A DNA stretch of 49,757 nt from Gemmatimonadota bacterium (GCA_003169895.1 PNAE01000007.1:225805-275561), one strand, 5' to 3'; positions 16,542-24,737 are shown, numbered from the stretch's first letter. Notes: generated by a model not told the origin, from the letters alone. A program made the numbers and translations.

Positions 16542-17040
16542 CCGGGCCGTCGGCGTTCACTTCGTACGCAACGCGCCAGCTTCCGTCAGCCCCCTTCTTC
16601 CAGTAATCGACGTACGGGTTGTTGTGCCGCTCGGACTTCTGGCCCTTGCCCTTCATCTTCATCGCGCCGATGCCGTGCGAGAAGGTCACGGCTTCGCTGT
16701 CGCTGACCACGATCAGCTTGTCGATGACGTTCGATTCCGGCGTGAACGAGTCGAGGGCATCGAAGAAACCCTTTGCGCCCGCCTGGATCGCGGCCTTGCC
16801 CGTAAACGTCGAGGCATCCGGCAGGATCCATGTGGCATCATCGGTGAACTGTGCGGCAACGCCGGCGACGTCCTTGCTCTGCAAGAGCGGGCCGAACTTC
16901 GCTTCTTCCTTCTCCAGCGCAGCACGGATCGCCGAGGCATCGGGCGGCGGCGGCGGTGGTGGAGAGACCGCGAGCTTGGGTGCACACGCGGCGAGCAAGA
17001 TGACAGCAGTGAACGCGGAACCTGATGGGACAACACGCAT
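16531..17040 (-). CDS. NTF2/SnoaL-like (DUF4440-type) lipoprotein
   Basis: A 169-residue secreted protein. A lipoprotein signal ends in ILLAAC (Cys19), followed by a run of seven prolines as a linker. The mature domain, AIRAALEKEEAKFGPLLQSKDVAGVAAQFTDDATWILPDA, continuing to YVDYWKKGADGSWRVAYEVN, is the cone-shaped NTF2-like fold. These domains bind small ligands or serve as scaffolds; the function here is unknown. It is the second of a tandem pair with the gene at 17093-17620, and its 3' end overlaps ada. Confidence 0.82.
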   Translation of the reverse strand: MRVVPSGSAFTAVILLAACAPKLAVSPPPPPPPDASAIRAALEKEEAKFGPLLQSKDVAGVAAQFTDDATWILPDASTFTGKAAIQAGAKGFFDALDSFTPESNVIDKLIVVSDSEAVTFSHGIGAMKMKGKGQKSERHNNPYVDYWKKGADGSWRVAYEVNADGPAKP

Positions 17041-17092
17041 GAGCTTCCTCCTCGGTGGTCGCGGCTCTGCAGGGGGTAAGGTTACTCGCCGG

Positions 17093-17620
17093 TCATTTCG
17101 CCGGCGTCATCGTCTGGTAATCCAGGTCGCGCTGAATCCGCCACGCGCCGTCCGCGTCCTTGTGCCAAGTAAAGACAAAGTCGACGCGCATCTTCATCGG
17201 CTTCTTGCCCTTGTCGGTTTCGGTCCAGGTCACGTGCCCCGATTGCACCGCGCGATCGCCACTGATGACAAGGTCTTCCGTCGTGGCGGTGTCGCTTGCC
17301 GTCGACACGACATTCGCGAACCTCTTCTTCATCACCGCCTCGATCGCGGGGCGCCCCGTGAGCGCGCCATTCGGCGAACTTGATACCGCATCGGTAGCGT
17401 AGACCGCGGCAAACGCGGTGCCGTCGAGGGCCCGGTACGCGGCCGACAGCTTGCCGAACTGCGAATCGACCGCGGCGCGCACTGCGGCTGGGTCGGGGCC
17501 CGGCGGTGGCGGTGCGGCCGGCTGGCTGCAGGCGGCCAGCGTCGCGATGGCCAGCGGCAGCCCGGTCAAGAGGCGGACATGCACTGCGAGTCTCCGTGAC
17601 GTAGGGAGGGAAACGACCAA
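17093..17620 (-). CDS. NTF2/SnoaL-like (DUF4440-type) lipoprotein, paralogue
   Basis: A 175-residue relative of the next gene downstream. The signal region LTGLPLAIATLAAC gives a lipobox, followed by a Pro-rich linker PAAPPPPGPDP. The domain runs from AVRAAVDSQFGKLSAAYRALDGTAFAAVYATDAV to FVFTWHKDADGAWRIQRDLDYQ, matching its paralogue in order of elements (start helix, KADGxWR near the end). It may have arisen by duplication. A GTG codon about 40 bases inside the frame would give a more normal signal peptide length than the ATG at 17620, so the start is uncertain. Confidence 0.8.
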   Translation of the reverse strand: MVVSLPTSRRLAVHVRLLTGLPLAIATLAACSQPAAPPPPGPDPAAVRAAVDSQFGKLSAAYRALDGTAFAAVYATDAVSSSPNGALTGRPAIEAVMKKRFANVVSTASDTATTEDLVISGDRAVQSGHVTWTETDKGKKPMKMRVDFVFTWHKDADGAWRIQRDLDYQTMTPAK

Positions 17621-17673
17621 TCATACCGCACGATCGGAAACGCGCTATCCTGCTCGGCGCCGGTCCCGTTCGC

Positions 17674-18393
17674 TCACGACGCCATCAACTTGATGCCTGC
17701 GGCAAGCAGGACCACGGCAAGCGCGGCACGAAGTCCCGCGTTCGGCAGCCGCCGACTTCCCAGCCACGAGCCGATCAGGCCGCCTGACACTGCCGCCGCC
17801 GCCCATGCCGGCGCGATGTCGTGAACCGCCGCGAGCGCCGCGTGCTGCGCGAGCAGGCCTGCGGCGGAGTTCGCCAGGATGAAGGCAACTGACGTGGCTG
17901 CCGTCGTACGGAGGTTGGCCCAGCCGGTGAGCAGCAGCAGCGGACTCAGGAAGATGCCGCCCCCAACGCCGGTGAGTCCCGCGAGCAGCCCGAGCATCGC
18001 CCCGACCAATACCGCAAGCAGGACGGGCACGGAGTGCTTCGCCCGGTCGGGTGCCCGCAGCGTAACGATGAAACGCGCCGCCGACAACAACAACACTACG
18101 CCGACCACAATCCGATAGGTCGGGCCCGGCAGCGAAAGCCGGCCGCCCAGATAGGCCGCGGGAATCGATCCGGCCGCGAACGGCCAGAATAGCGACCACC
18201 GGAAGTACCCCGCACGAGCAAACTGCACGGTGCCGATCGTTGCCACGAGCAGGTTGAGAAGCAGCGCCGTCGGGCGCATCGCGTTCGGGGCCGTGCCGAG
18301 AAACGCCATGACGGCGAGGTATCCCGATGCACCGGCATGGCCGACCGCGCTGTAGAGCAGCGCGGCGATGAAGATCAGCGAGGCGCCGACCAC
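17674..18393 (-). CDS. TauE/SafE (TSUP) family membrane transporter
   Basis: A 239-residue membrane protein with about eight hydrophobic segments. The two repeats of the family are seen as YLAVMAFLGTAPNAMRPTALLLNLLVA and GLLAGLTGVGGGIFLSPLLLLTG, with the Gly-rich GVGGG near the middle. TSUP proteins move sulfite, sulfonates or related anions, but the substrate cannot be named here. The start is GTG at 18393. It follows the small membrane protein gene by 34 bases and is probably cotranscribed. Confidence 0.87.
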   Translation of the reverse strand: MVGASLIFIAALLYSAVGHAGASGYLAVMAFLGTAPNAMRPTALLLNLLVATIGTVQFARAGYFRWSLFWPFAAGSIPAAYLGGRLSLPGPTYRIVVGVVLLLSAARFIVTLRAPDRAKHSVPVLLAVLVGAMLGLLAGLTGVGGGIFLSPLLLLTGWANLRTTAATSVAFILANSAAGLLAQHAALAAVHDIAPAWAAAAVSGGLIGSWLGSRRLPNAGLRAALAVVLLAAGIKLMAS

Positions 18394-18427
18394 CGCGATT
18401 CTCGAATGCTCCCCGATGCCATGCGCC

Positions 18428-18766
18428 TCACGGCACGCCGCTCGGGCCGGCGCCGACGATGACGCCGATTCCCACGATCCCCATGACCAGCAACGGCACG
18501 AGGGGCGTATCGAGATTCATCGCCGCGAGTGGCGCCGCGAGCGCGAATCCGCACAGCCCCCCGATGGAACCGCCTCGCCGCCGCTCAGGGTTCAGCCAGC
18601 CGAGACTGGCCAGCAGTCGTATCGCCAGCAGGATCGCCAGCGTCCCCAGCACGATGCCGCCGAGGAACAGCTCCTGGCGGCCGAACGGACGGCCAACTGC
18701 CCATCCCAGCGCCGCTCCGCAGTCGGCGAGTAGCCAGGCGAGAATAACGACGCGGAGAGTACGCAT
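18428..18766 (-). CDS. Small membrane protein, unknown
   Basis: 112 residues with three or four hydrophobic segments (VVILAWLLADCGAALGWAV, then GGIVLGTLAILLAIRLLASL, GLCGFALAAPLAAM and VPLLVMGIVGIGVIVG) and an Arg-rich loop NPERRRGGS. No family recognised. It lies 15 bases after the cupredoxin-like gene and 34 before the transporter, all on the same strand. Confidence 0.6.
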   Translation of the reverse strand: MRTLRVVILAWLLADCGAALGWAVGRPFGRQELFLGGIVLGTLAILLAIRLLASLGWLNPERRRGGSIGGLCGFALAAPLAAMNLDTPLVPLLVMGIVGIGVIVGAGPSGVP

Positions 18767-18781
18767 GAGCGGACGGGAAGA

Positions 18782-19624
18782 CTACTGAACCGTGAACTCC
18801 TTCACCATCCCATGCGCCGCGTGGGGCTGGCCATCCTTGGCGTCCGGCACAAAACAGATGAGCACGTAGTTCCCGGGTTTGAAGTCCACCGTGGTGTAGT
18901 TCACGGTACCGGGGTCCATGGGAGCAATGCCTTCCACGACTTCCGCCGGCGGCGGGCCGTTGGGGTGCGCACTCCAATCCATGACATCCTTGGCGCTCTT
19001 GCCCGGGGAGAGGTGGATGATCACGAGCTCGTGCGGCTGCGACTTGGCTGCGGTCACCACTCGCAATACGTGACGACCGCGGGTGATCGGCCTGGAGATC
19101 GTGAAGTTGTAGTCGGCCATCGTCACGGTCCGATCGGGGGCCGGCGCGGACGCCGACAGCTTGTCCGGGCCGACCGTGAGCGGCCGGACCATTCCCTTGA
19201 CGAAGTGCGGAATGCCATCGGCACCGGGGATCAGGCAGACCCACACGTAGTTGCCGGCTGGCAGGTTCATCGTGACGGTGCCAGCGTTCTGTGGCCCGCC
19301 GTACAGCTTCGCCCACGTCGGGAGGGGTCCCGACTTTTTCAGCGCCTCCAGCAAATCCGGCACGGTCCGCCCAGAATCCAGCCGGACCAGCGTGCCGTGG
19401 TGCAGTTCCTTGCTGTGGTTCACTGCATGGAAGGTCGTCATCCCCGCCGGCAGGTGCTCCGGCACGTCAAACGCGTTATCAGTGTAGGTAATCGTCACGA
19501 TCCGCGGCGCCCGCGGGGTGGGCGGGACGACTTGCTTCACGTTTGGCGCGGAGTCCCTGACCTGCGCGCCTGCCGCCGCCGGCAGTGCCAGCGTCAGGAT
19601 GATGAAAACAGCGGAACGGGGCAT
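18782..19624 (-). CDS. Exported double cupredoxin-like protein
   Basis: A 280-residue protein with a Sec signal (FIILTLALPAAAGAQ). Two similar halves follow, each a plastocyanin-like beta sandwich. Half 1 ends GNYVWVCLIPGADGIPHFVKGM; half 2 ends GNYVLICFVPDAKDGQPHAAHGM. Each keeps the upstream His candidates (ELHHG; QPHELV), the Cys, the His and the Met of type 1 copper sites, but Cys and His are about ten residues apart, longer than in classical plastocyanin or azurin. It may bind copper or only share the fold. It lies in a run of minus-strand membrane and envelope genes. Confidence 0.75.
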   Translation of the reverse strand: MPRSAVFIILTLALPAAAGAQVRDSAPNVKQVVPPTPRAPRIVTITYTDNAFDVPEHLPAGMTTFHAVNHSKELHHGTLVRLDSGRTVPDLLEALKKSGPLPTWAKLYGGPQNAGTVTMNLPAGNYVWVCLIPGADGIPHFVKGMVRPLTVGPDKLSASAPAPDRTVTMADYNFTISRPITRGRHVLRVVTAAKSQPHELVIIHLSPGKSAKDVMDWSAHPNGPPPAEVVEGIAPMDPGTVNYTTVDFKPGNYVLICFVPDAKDGQPHAAHGMVKEFTVQ

Positions 19625-19675
19625 GGTAGACTTCTCCGTTGCGAACGGGATGTAGAGGAGACGACCGCCCTGCCC

Positions 19676-20071
19676 TCAAAGCCCACGAAGCGTGATGCTT
19701 TCGCCGGCGGCTCCGAACGCGAGGAGCGGGACACCGAGGGCACCACCGATCCACATCCAGGCAGGATGTGGGGCCAGCAACAGCTCACGGATGATGAAGA
19801 TCGTGAAGACCATCGTGAACGCCAGCGTGGCGGCCCGCGCCCGGCCAATGTGCGACGCGATCCGGCTGCCGGCATAGGCGGCCAGCCACCAACCACACAG
19901 TACGAGGGCAAACGACGCGAACGGCAGCTCGCCACGCTCGAGTGCGGTCTTGTAATCGACGCCGGGTGGCATGGTCACCTGCTTCGCCAGCTCTTCGAGC
20001 AGCCGAACGACGACGATCGCAACAACACACCCGACGATGACCGCAATGATGCGCCGGTATGCAGAGGACAT
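19676..20071 (-). CDS. Small membrane protein, unknown
   Basis: 131 residues with four hydrophobic segments: IIAVIVGCVVAIVVVRLL, FASFALVLCGWWLAAYAGS, AATLAFTMVFTIFII and MWIGGALGVPLLAFG. No motif recognised. It is about 84 bases downstream of lepB on the same strand and may belong to that transcript. Confidence 0.6.
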   Translation of the reverse strand: MSSAYRRIIAVIVGCVVAIVVVRLLEELAKQVTMPPGVDYKTALERGELPFASFALVLCGWWLAAYAGSRIASHIGRARAATLAFTMVFTIFIIRELLLAPHPAWMWIGGALGVPLLAFGAAGESITLRGL

Positions 20072-20155
20072 GGAATCCGCCCTTACTTGACGCTGGCGCT
20101 GTCGAGGTTCAGCGCCGGCTTGGTGTGACGCGATGCAGGTCGCGCCAGTCGCGCG

Positions 20156-20875
20156 CTATCTCGGAATGTGAAACATCCGGTTCCACCGTGTCGCCGTGAA
20201 GAACGGCAGCGGTCGGTAACTGCTCGCATCCCAGCTGTAGTAGATGATCACCGGCGTCCCTCGCACGTTGCGACGCGGCGTGAATCCCCAGAAACGGGCG
20301 TCGCGCGAGCGGTCCCGGTTGTCGCCCATCATCCAGAGCGAGTCGTGCGGCACCACAAGCGGACCCCATTCGTGTACGTCCGGAAGGTAGTGCGCCGGAT
20401 CGAGGCCGATGTAGTGCGGCAGCTGCAACGCACGCATCTGCCCGCGAGTGACCGAGTCTTCGGTGAATTCCGGGCTCAGGGATTGCGCGTACGGTTCCTC
20501 CAGCGCCTTGCCGTCGCGGTACAGCGCGCCGGCCTTCATCTGGAGCGTGTCGCCCGGAAGTCCGATGAGCCGCTTCACCAGGATCGAATCCTCGATCGGG
20601 GAGATGAACACCACGATGTCGCCGTGCCGCGGCTGGCGAATCGCCGGCAGATGGGCGTTGATGAACGGGACCTTGGCACCGAAGAGAAACTTGTTGACGA
20701 ACAGCACGTCGCCCACCATCAGCGTCGTTTCCATGCTCGGTGACGGTATGAAGTACGCCTGTACCACGAAGTTGCTCAGCACTAACCAGATGCCGATCGC
20801 CCAGGCCGCCGCGCGAACCCATTCAAAGGTCTTCTTCTTCGCCTTGGCGATGCCCGTCACCTTCGGCTCCGTCAC
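20156..20875 (-). CDS. lepB: Signal peptidase I
   Basis: Cleaves signal peptides from exported proteins at the outer face of the cytoplasmic membrane. The 239-residue protein has one N-terminal membrane anchor (AAAWAIGIWLVLSNFVVQAYF), then box B SPSMETTL with the catalytic Ser47, the general base Lys in ILVKRLIGLPGD, and box E in MMGDNRDRSRDARFWG. The ATG overlaps the msrA stop as ATGA, so it is translationally coupled as the last of a four-gene chain from 23059. Signal peptidase II (lspA) is elsewhere in the window at 45305. Confidence 0.93.
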   Translation of the reverse strand: MTEPKVTGIAKAKKKTFEWVRAAAWAIGIWLVLSNFVVQAYFIPSPSMETTLMVGDVLFVNKFLFGAKVPFINAHLPAIRQPRHGDIVVFISPIEDSILVKRLIGLPGDTLQMKAGALYRDGKALEEPYAQSLSPEFTEDSVTRGQMRALQLPHYIGLDPAHYLPDVHEWGPLVVPHDSLWMMGDNRDRSRDARFWGFTPRRNVRGTPVIIYYSWDASSYRPLPFFTATRWNRMFHIPR

Positions 20876-21429
20876 CCGGCCCTCCCCTGAGGTTGCTCCG
20901 GCTTGAGGCGGGCCGCATAGCTGCGCCGCAACTTCACCAGTTTCGGTGCAATCGTCGCCGCACAGTACGCCCGCGCCGGATTCCGCTGAAAATACTGCTG
21001 ATGGTGCGCCTCGGCCGGCCAGAACACGTCCAGCGGCGTGACCTCGGTGACGATGGGGGCACCAAACGCATCATCGCGGCCAAGTTCGGCGATCACCGCA
21101 CGGGCAGTGACTACCTGCTCGGCGGAGCCGGTGAGAATGATGGACCGGTATTGCGTACCCACGTCGGGCCCCTGGGCGTTGACCGTGGTCGGATCGTGGA
21201 ACGCGAAGAAGAGCTCGACCAGCTCGCGATACGAGATCTGCGCCGGATCGAAGTGGACCTGGATCACTTCGGCGTGCCCGGTTGCTCCGGTACAGACGCG
21301 CTCGTAGCTGGGGTTCGGGATCTTCCCGCCGGCGTATCCGGACACCACACGCTCGACGCCGCGAAGCCGCTCGAAGACCGCCTCGAGGCACCAGAAGCAA
21401 CCGCCGCCGAACGTCGCCGTTGCGGTCAT
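20872..21429 (-). CDS. msrA: Peptide methionine sulfoxide reductase A
   Basis: Reduces the S form of methionine sulfoxide in proteins and free methionine. The active site GGGCFWCLEAVF is at the N-terminus (first Cys at about residue 10), followed by GVERVVSGYAGG, YERVCTGATGHAE and the conserved FFAFHDPTTVNAQGPDVGTQYRS. It is 185 residues, the size of a single-domain MsrA; no MsrB domain is fused. The start at 21429 is fixed by an ATGA overlap with the upstream gene, and its own stop overlaps the lepB start the same way. Confidence 0.95.
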   Translation of the reverse strand: MTATATFGGGCFWCLEAVFERLRGVERVVSGYAGGKIPNPSYERVCTGATGHAEVIQVHFDPAQISYRELVELFFAFHDPTTVNAQGPDVGTQYRSIILTGSAEQVVTARAVIAELGRDDAFGAPIVTEVTPLDVFWPAEAHHQQYFQRNPARAYCAATIAPKLVKLRRSYAARLKPEQPQGRAG

Positions 21430-22361
21430 CGTGCGCCGAAATCCCAGACCGCGATCCGCCCCGGGCCGAACCGAAGTTGCGACCGCGGGCCAAAACTGTA
21501 GACAGGATTGGCCGGGACATCGCGTGTCAGCGCGAACTGCAGTTGCTTGACACCGGCGCCGGCCCACGGCGGAATCAGGTGCAGGGTGAACCCGTCAAGC
21601 TTGATGATGGCACCTTCGCCTTCGGCGAACACCGTGATGCTGTCGCGCTTGAGAACCGCGACGATCCTGGCGATGTCGTCGACGGGAACCGCAAGTGTGG
21701 CCGACGAAACGTACGCGAGCAGTTTGCCCGGGAGGTATCGCGAGGCGAGGAACCGGGAGACCGCAAGGTTGCTGATTGGAAGCGAATCCTTGACGGCCGC
21801 CTGGCGCGCCGAATTGCTGGTGTACTGGATGATCGAGAACCGGGCGTGGTCGGACGTGGAATCCGGTCCCGCCAGCCGCAACACCTCGTACCCCGTGGAC
21901 AGGTCGCCCCACGAGGTTTCGCTCTCGCTACTCACCGTTTCGCGCTGATAGCCGCCGCCTGCCGACAACACGTCGAATGCGCCCGGTTTTTCGCTGGCGA
22001 GTACGATGTCGACATCACCAGGCTGCCTAGCGAGAGCCGCGTGCGGGGCCGCGAAAACGAAATAATTGTACTTGCCGATGAGACCGAGGCGCTCCACGGC
22101 TAGCGTGCGCCCCGACAGGTGGGGAAAGTTCGCCGCGAATTGCTCCCGCAGGAGCGGCGCCGTGCTGACGTCGTGCCAGGTGGCGGAATCGAGCACGATT
22201 ACCAGATGGTGAAGCACCAACGGCACCTTCTGCTGGCCTGCGAGCGGCGGCGTGGACAGCATCGCCGTCATGGTGCATAGCGCCAAAGCGCGCCGGACAG
22301 TCACGCGCCCATCCCGCGTCACCGCAGCCGCGAGCCGCATCGGCGCATCGCACGGCGTCAT
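21426..22361 (-). CDS. Secreted DUF5829-like protein
   Basis: 311 residues. A signal-like segment VRRALALCTMTAMLSTPPLAGQQ precedes LHHLVIVLDSATWHDVSTAPLLREQF and later GLIGKYNYFVFAAP, an arrangement resembling DUF5829 proteins (a glyoxalase-like beta domain with LDSATxxx and a GxYxY strand). The function is unknown. The start at 22361 overlaps the stop of the VIT1/CCC1 gene as ATGA, which supports this start even though it places about 20 residues before the hydrophobic core of the signal. A GTG near VTVRR would give a shorter signal. Family assignment is from memory of the motif pattern and moderate. Confidence 0.65.
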   Translation of the reverse strand: MTPCDAPMRLAAAVTRDGRVTVRRALALCTMTAMLSTPPLAGQQKVPLVLHHLVIVLDSATWHDVSTAPLLREQFAANFPHLSGRTLAVERLGLIGKYNYFVFAAPHAALARQPGDVDIVLASEKPGAFDVLSAGGGYQRETVSSESETSWGDLSTGYEVLRLAGPDSTSDHARFSIIQYTSNSARQAAVKDSLPISNLAVSRFLASRYLPGKLLAYVSSATLAVPVDDIARIVAVLKRDSITVFAEGEGAIIKLDGFTLHLIPPWAGAGVKQLQFALTRDVPANPVYSFGPRSQLRFGPGRIAVWDFGAR

Positions 22362-23059
22362 CGCCCGCTCACCAGCTTGGCGAGCTGGAATGCGGCGGCG
22401 GCGGCCACGCCACCCACCACCAGCGTCTGCAACGCGCTGCGCCAGCGCGGCGCGCCGGTGAACCGGCCCTTGATCCAGCCGAAGATCGCCAGCGCCGTAA
22501 GCGTGATGCCGATCGACCAGTGCAGCGCCACTGTGACGTTCGCGGTCGCGAAGTATGCCGACAGCGGGATGGCGCCACCCACGACGTACGAGGCCGCGAT
22601 GGTGATGGCGCTCCGCAGTGCGCGCTGCGGATGCGGTTCTTCGAGCCCCAGTTCGAAGCGCATCATGAAGCGAACCCAGTCATCGGGCCGCTTGCGGAAG
22701 GAGGCGATCACCGCGGCGCTCTCTTCCGGGGTTACGCCATAATCCGAGAAGACCTCGACGACCTCCGCCGCCTCCTTGTCCGGGACCACCGCCACCTCGC
22801 GGTACTCGCGAGTCAGTTCGCTGGCGTAGTGCTCGGCGTCGCTGCGGGCCGCGAGGTATCCGCCCAGCCCCATGGCGATCGCGCCGGCGATGATCTCGGC
22901 CAGTCCGGCGGTGATAACGATGCTGGTCTGCGCGATCGCGCCCGACAAGCCCGCCGCCAGGGCGAACGGCACTGTGAGGCCGTCGGACATGCCGATCACT
23001 ACGTCGCGAACCGCTTCGGGCGCGGTGAAGTGGTGTTCGTGCGCTTCGGGTGCCGTCAC
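22358..23059 (-). CDS. VIT1/CCC1 family iron/manganese transporter
   Basis: A 233-residue membrane protein. The family start VRDVVIGMSDGLTVPFALAAGLSGA is clear, followed by IIAGAIAMGLGGYLAARSDAEHY and the charged cytoplasmic metal-binding helix region EREAxxVVEVFSDYG type with FMMRFELGLEEP. Three further membrane segments close the protein. Homologues move Fe2+ or Mn2+ out of the cytosol. It heads a chain of four genes joined by ATGA overlaps (VIT, DUF5829-like, msrA, lepB), which could tie metal handling to repair of oxidised proteins, but this is inference. Confidence 0.9.
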   Translation of the reverse strand: MTAPEAHEHHFTAPEAVRDVVIGMSDGLTVPFALAAGLSGAIAQTSIVITAGLAEIIAGAIAMGLGGYLAARSDAEHYASELTREYREVAVVPDKEAAEVVEVFSDYGVTPEESAAVIASFRKRPDDWVRFMMRFELGLEEPHPQRALRSAITIAASYVVGGAIPLSAYFATANVTVALHWSIGITLTALAIFGWIKGRFTGAPRWRSALQTLVVGGVAAAAAFQLAKLVSGR

Positions 23060-23084
23060 TGCTGTCTCTCTCTATTGGGGGAGC

Positions 23085-23201
23085 GTCGCATCCGGCGTGC
23101 ACCTTCACCAGCCAGGTGCGGAAGAACTCGCGCGTCCGTTTGTGTACCAGCCTGCCGTCACCATCGATCTCGTCCTGTGCGCGACGACGACGCCAACAGG
23201 C
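23085..23201 (-). pseudogene. Possible remnant of a flavin reductase-like gene
   Basis: Directly after the stop of the VOC gene, in the same frame, the minus strand reads on as DEIDGDGRLVHKRTREFFRTWL, which has the look of a protein C-terminus. It resembles the end of NADPH-dependent FMN reductase-like proteins (DxDGRLV...TREFLRTFL). There is no start codon or full domain. It could also be chance. Weak evidence. Confidence 0.25.
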
Positions 23202-24119
23202 TCACCAATCGGCGCGAGGATCCCGCAGCGGCGTCAGACGCGCCTCGATCTCCACCCGGCGCGACGCCAGCATCGGCGGGAGCACCAGTTCGCGACCCAG
23301 CCGTTCGAGTGGCAGGTCGACCGTGAAGCCGGGGCCCTTGGTCGCCAACTCGAACAACACGCCGCTCGGCTCTCGAAAATAGATCGACCGGAAGTAATAC
23401 CGATCGATGATCGGAGTCGATGACACGCCGCCGCGATGCAGTCGCTCGAGCCAGCGTTCGTGATCCGCCGGTTCGGTCGCCCAGGCGATGTGATGCACGG
23501 TCCCGGCCCCCGCTCGACCGGGGAGCGTCGGGGGCGCGTCGTAGGCGATGGTACCGTGCCGGGCTGAGCCGGTCAGTTCCCACCGGTACTCAGTCGGCGA
23601 CGTCGCGCCCATCACCTCTTCCAGCAGCCGCCCGGTGCTGGCGACACGCCCCCCGTAGGCGCGGACTGCATCGAATCCGCAGAGGGCAACTTCCGCCGGG
23701 ATCTCCGGATGCCATGCGACGAGCGGTGCGTCCGGCGACTGGACCGCAACGAGTTCAAGCCCGAGGCCCTCCGGGTCGTCGAAGCGGACCCGGTCCTCGT
23801 GGCGCGTCGTCGCGATCGCGTGGTCGGCGAGGCGACGCTCCCAGAAGCCAAGCGCATCGTACGAACGCACCCGGAACGTGATCCGGTACACCATGCCGGC
23901 CCCGGCGCGGCCCTGTAACGCGCCCGGGTACTCGAAGAAGGTCAAATCGGCCCCGGGAGAGCCACTTTCGTCGGCGTAGAACAGGTGGTAGACGTAGGGA
24001 TCGTCCTGATTCACCGTCTTCGCGACCAGCCGGAGCCCGAGAACGCCGGTATAGAACTCCAGGTTTCCCGGTGCGTCACCGGTGATGCAGGAGATGTGGT
24101 GAATGCCGTCCAGGCGCAT
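23202..24119 (-). CDS. Ring-cleaving dioxygenase, VOC (glyoxalase) family
   Basis: A 305-residue protein with two pairs of beta-alpha-beta-beta-beta VOC modules, related to the MhqO/LinE-type dioxygenases that open hydroquinone rings using Fe2+. The first module begins IHHISCITGDAPGNLEFYTGVLGLRLVAKTVNQDD; the second has GTVHHIAWATE and ends RSIYFREPSGVLFELAT. Metal ligands are probably the His after I-H in module 1, the His of VHHIAW and the Glu of LFELAT. No neighbouring MarR/MhqR gene is adjacent, though a MarR gene lies at 26984. The substrate is not predictable. Confidence 0.85.
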   Translation of the reverse strand: MRLDGIHHISCITGDAPGNLEFYTGVLGLRLVAKTVNQDDPYVYHLFYADESGSPGADLTFFEYPGALQGRAGAGMVYRITFRVRSYDALGFWERRLADHAIATTRHEDRVRFDDPEGLGLELVAVQSPDAPLVAWHPEIPAEVALCGFDAVRAYGGRVASTGRLLEEVMGATSPTEYRWELTGSARHGTIAYDAPPTLPGRAGAGTVHHIAWATEPADHERWLERLHRGGVSSTPIIDRYYFRSIYFREPSGVLFELATKGPGFTVDLPLERLGRELVLPPMLASRRVEIEARLTPLRDPRADW

Positions 24120-24524
24120 GGCGGAAACTAGCTAGGGGCCTGGGAGCCAAGGGCTGGCAGCTTGGGGCTGGGAGCTGATCACACTATCGTCGGCAGTCCA
24201 GGTGGAACGTCGGCACCGGTACTATCGGCGTCCAACTCCCAGCGACCGGCCCCACCCCCCATTGCGCAAATGCGCCCGGGGCGCTTCATTTGTAGTCTAC
24301 GATCGCCACGTGCCATTCCGGCATCTTGGAAAGATTTCAGGGGAACGCTATCAGGGGATCGGCGTTCAGCCGGTCCCCTGTTGAGTTTCCTGATCGTGCG
24401 TACCAGCGGCAAATCGCCGTGAGTGCGGAAATCGACCCGGCGCGAGGGTTTGATCGCGAAACTGTAGTCGGTCGCACGGCATCGTCCGGACTCCGATTAC
24501 ACCATCATTCAGGAGCAGGACAGC
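24120..24524. other. Intergenic region between VOC and cold-shock genes
   Basis: About 400 bases without a gene. It contains a CTGGGAG heptad element (24140-24174) and, near 24352-24378, a hairpin pairing AGGGGA-CGGC with GCCG-TCCCCT around a GTTCA loop. The rest ahead of the cold-shock gene probably holds its promoter and long leader, as is usual for this family, but no clear -35/-10 pair was found. Confidence 0.5.
24140..24174. repeat. Heptad repeat run, CTGGGAG type
   Basis: Five 7-base units: CTGGGAG, CCAAGGG, CTGGCAG, CTTGGGG, CTGGGAG. CCAAG (24147-24151) can pair with CTTGG (24161-24165). It starts about 20 bases before the VOC gene start (minus strand). The same unit type occurs at 12547-12595. 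Confidence 0.65.
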
Positions 24525-24737
24525 ATGCGTACAACCGGCACAGTGAAGTGGTTCAATGACGCGAAGGGCTTTGGCTTCATCACCCCCGAGAACGGTGAAA
24601 AGGATTGCTTCGTTCACCACTCGGCCATCCAGGCCCAGGGCTTCAAGTCGCTTTCCGAAGGGGAGCGCGTCGAGTTCGACATCGTCCAGGGCGCCAAGGG
24701 CCCGGCGGCGGAGAACGTCGTGAAGCTCGGCCGCTAA
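24525..24737 (+). CDS. Cold shock protein (CspA family)
   Basis: A 70-residue single OB-fold protein that binds single-stranded RNA or DNA and melts RNA structure. RNP1 is KGFGFITP and RNP2 is CFVHHSAI, preceded by [10 protein letters not shown]. It matches family length exactly. An AGGAG site lies 12 bases upstream of the ATG. It is followed by a perfect 16-base stem terminator (24773-24808), so it is a single-gene transcript. The long upstream region with a hairpin fits post-transcriptional control. Confidence 0.96.
   Translation: MRTTGTVKWFNDAKGFGFITPENGEKDCFVHHSAIQAQGFKSLSEGERVEFDIVQGAKGPAAENVVKLGR

Noticed and set aside
18812-20128. A 438-residue plus-strand frame opposite the cupredoxin-like and membrane protein genes
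   Set aside because: Arg/His/Gly-rich composition of a shadow frame, no motifs; the minus-strand genes have signal peptides and membrane segments.
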